In this document: one piece after another, positions 5,948 to 6,490 of the stretch
Numbering within the stretch: position 1 is the first letter of the stretch
Layout: every line of letters starts with the position of its first letter
Translations under genes and position numbers: made by a program
From: an uncultured Spirochaetia bacterium
Lineage (GTDB): Bacteria; Spirochaetota; UBA4802; JAGODF01
Direction: 5' to 3'
Assembly: GCA_937967705.1 (NCBI GenBank)
Contig: CALCJG010000132.1
Coordinates: forward strand, 1 to 6,490
Length of the DNA: 6,490 nucleotides
The notes under the pieces: generated by a model
What the model was told of the DNA's origin: nothing
Database searches by the model: none
What the model saw: only the letters and a program-made list of their open reading frames with translations

Positions 5948-5976
5948 GTCACTTATGGGCCTTTTGGGTCACTTAT
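5948..5976 (+). repeat. Direct repeat GTCACTTAT, two copies
   Basis: Identical 9-mers at 5948-5956 and 5968-5976, start to start 20 bp, close to two helical turns. The second copy ends two bases before a TATATT -10-like box. The layout suggests a binding site for a tandem-binding regulator acting on the zinc-ribbon gene. Confidence 0.4.
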
Positions 5977-5978
5977 TG

Positions 5979-5984
5979 TATATT
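5979..5984 (+). promoter_or_regulatory. Possible -10 box for the zinc-ribbon gene
   Basis: TATATT matches five of six positions of the consensus. No acceptable -35 box stands 16-18 bp upstream (the bases there are TGGGCC). If used, the leader would be only about 13 nt, and the promoter would probably need an activator at the GTCACTTAT repeats. Confidence 0.35.
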
Positions 5985-5990
5985 GTTTTC

Positions 5991-5996
5991 GGGGGA
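5991..5996 (+). promoter_or_regulatory. Ribosome binding site of the zinc-ribbon gene
   Basis: GGGGGA is followed by 7 bases and then ATG at 6004. An in-frame TTG at 5983 lies before this site, overlaps the -10-like box and is rejected as a start. Confidence 0.65.
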
Positions 5997-6003
5997 AAAA
6001 GAA

Positions 6004-6207
6004 ATGTCGGATTCCAGATGTCCCGTCTGCGGGGGACACGTCTTCGAACTGATCGAGGACATACCCGCCGCAGGGAGCCACAAAAAAAACTCACTCTGCT
6101 GCTGCGCCTGCGGCAGTGTTCTTAAAACGGTGCGTTTCAACTACTACGGACTGAACTTCGTCGATTCCCTGCAGGACTTGACGTCCTGGGGCGGTGCAGG
6201 GGCCTGA
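6004..6207 (+). CDS. Small zinc-ribbon protein, function unknown
   Basis: 67 residues. CPVCGG supplies C6 and C9, and LCCCACG supplies C32, C33, C34 and C36; C6-x2-C9 with C33-x2-C36 makes a standard four-cysteine zinc ribbon with a 23-residue gap, leaving C32 and C34 spare. The remainder has aromatic-rich VRFNYYGLNF (44-53) and a Gly/Ala tail. No membrane segment or signal is seen, so it is probably cytoplasmic. Zinc-ribbon proteins of this size can be nucleic-acid or protein-binding adaptors; nothing here picks a role. The ATG at 6004 is used because of the GGGGGA site. It is divergent from the GntR-type gene with 153 bases between starts, and its TGA directly abuts the stop of the convergent gene at 6208. 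The ordered cysteine pattern and ribosome site support a real gene. Confidence 0.72.
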   Translation: MSDSRCPVCGGHVFELIEDIPAAGSHKKNSLCCCACGSVLKTVRFNYYGLNFVDSLQDLTSWGGAGA

Positions 6208-6490
6208 TCACTCCTTGTCGTGGTTGATCTTCCCGTCCGGCGATATCTTGTCGAAGATGTCCGGCAGCATGTCCTTCAGCATGGAAGAGGCCTTGTCGGT
6301 GGAGATACCCGCTTTGTCGGCCAGTTCCTTGAGCCGGTCGGCGCCGAGGACGTCCTTGATCTGATCGGCGGATATGGGGGTGTTACTTCCGGTCCCGATC
6401 CAGCTGGAGAGGATATCCCCCAGGCCCTTGTCCTTGAATTTTTCCATGACGCCGTTCACGCATTCGCTTTTATAGATGTCCGTTACGCCG
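6208..6490 (-). CDS. YidB-family (DUF937-related) protein, N-terminus beyond the window
   Basis: The minus-strand frame is open from the right edge to the TGA at 6210-6208, giving 93 visible codons. From about the fifteenth residue it reads MEKFKDKGLGDILSSWIGTG, then NTPISADQIKDVLG, then ISTDKASSMLKDMLPDIFDK and a short tail ending NHDKE. The phrase GLGDILSSWIGTG with PISxxQ is the signature of the YidB family, whose function is not known. Full-length members have about 40-60 more residues upstream, usually Gly-rich. The GTG at 6459 and ATG at 6447 lack ribosome sites, so the start probably lies outside the window, although a short form cannot be excluded. The protein is soluble-looking, acidic and helical. 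It is convergent with the zinc-ribbon gene with no space for a terminator between them. Confidence 0.82.
   Translation of the reverse strand, partial: GVTDIYKSECVNGVMEKFKDKGLGDILSSWIGTGSNTPISADQIKDVLGADRLKELADKAGISTDKASSMLKDMLPDIFDKISPDGKINHDKE

Overview
The window is G+C-rich bacterial chromosome, densely packed, with good Shine-Dalgarno sites and sigma70-like promoters. It holds no rRNA, tRNA, CRISPR array or recognisable insertion sequence. The gene mix is a SpoIIAB/RsbW-type anti-sigma kinase, a trans-sulfuration PLP enzyme, a GntR-controlled FAD oxidase plus DUF362 pair, a small zinc ribbon and a YidB-like protein. This would fit an anaerobic spirochaete or a Desulfobacterota-like Gram-negative, but the taxonomic guess is weak because no phylogenetic marker is present.

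Layout, left to right. (1) 1-243, + strand: the C-terminal end of a HATPase anti-sigma factor, cut by the window edge. (2) 244-500: a gene-free leader with a 10-bp palindrome next to a perfect TTGACA box. (3) 501-1643, + strand: a complete 380-residue Cys/Met-metabolism PLP enzyme. (4) 1644-1999: a convergent intergenic region with a strong bidirectional rho-independent terminator. On the minus strand it also has a well-formed promoter (TGGACA-17-TATAAT) that could make a small RNA of about 106 nt ending at that terminator. (5) 5850 down to 2000, minus strand: a three-gene unit reading gntR-type regulator, then an alkyl-DHAP-synthase-like FAD oxidase, then a DUF362 protein. (6) 5851-6003: a divergent control region with a FadR-family operator lying on the regulator's start site, an A-tract UP-like element, and two GTCACTTAT direct repeats facing the other way. 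(7) 6004-6207, + strand: a 67-residue zinc-ribbon protein. (8) 6208 to the right edge, minus strand: a YidB-family protein whose frame runs out of the window.

How the genes fit together. The regulator most likely represses its own promoter through the TGGTCCAACCA site and so controls the oxidase and DUF362 genes behind it. The inducer is probably a small carboxylic acid or a related metabolite (inference from the FCD family). The oxidase carries the SHHHG signature of alkyldihydroxyacetonephosphate synthase, so either ether-lipid chemistry or oxidation of an unknown 2-hydroxyacid is possible. DUF362 proteins have no settled function. This cassette and the possible small RNA are the two places most likely to hold something undescribed.
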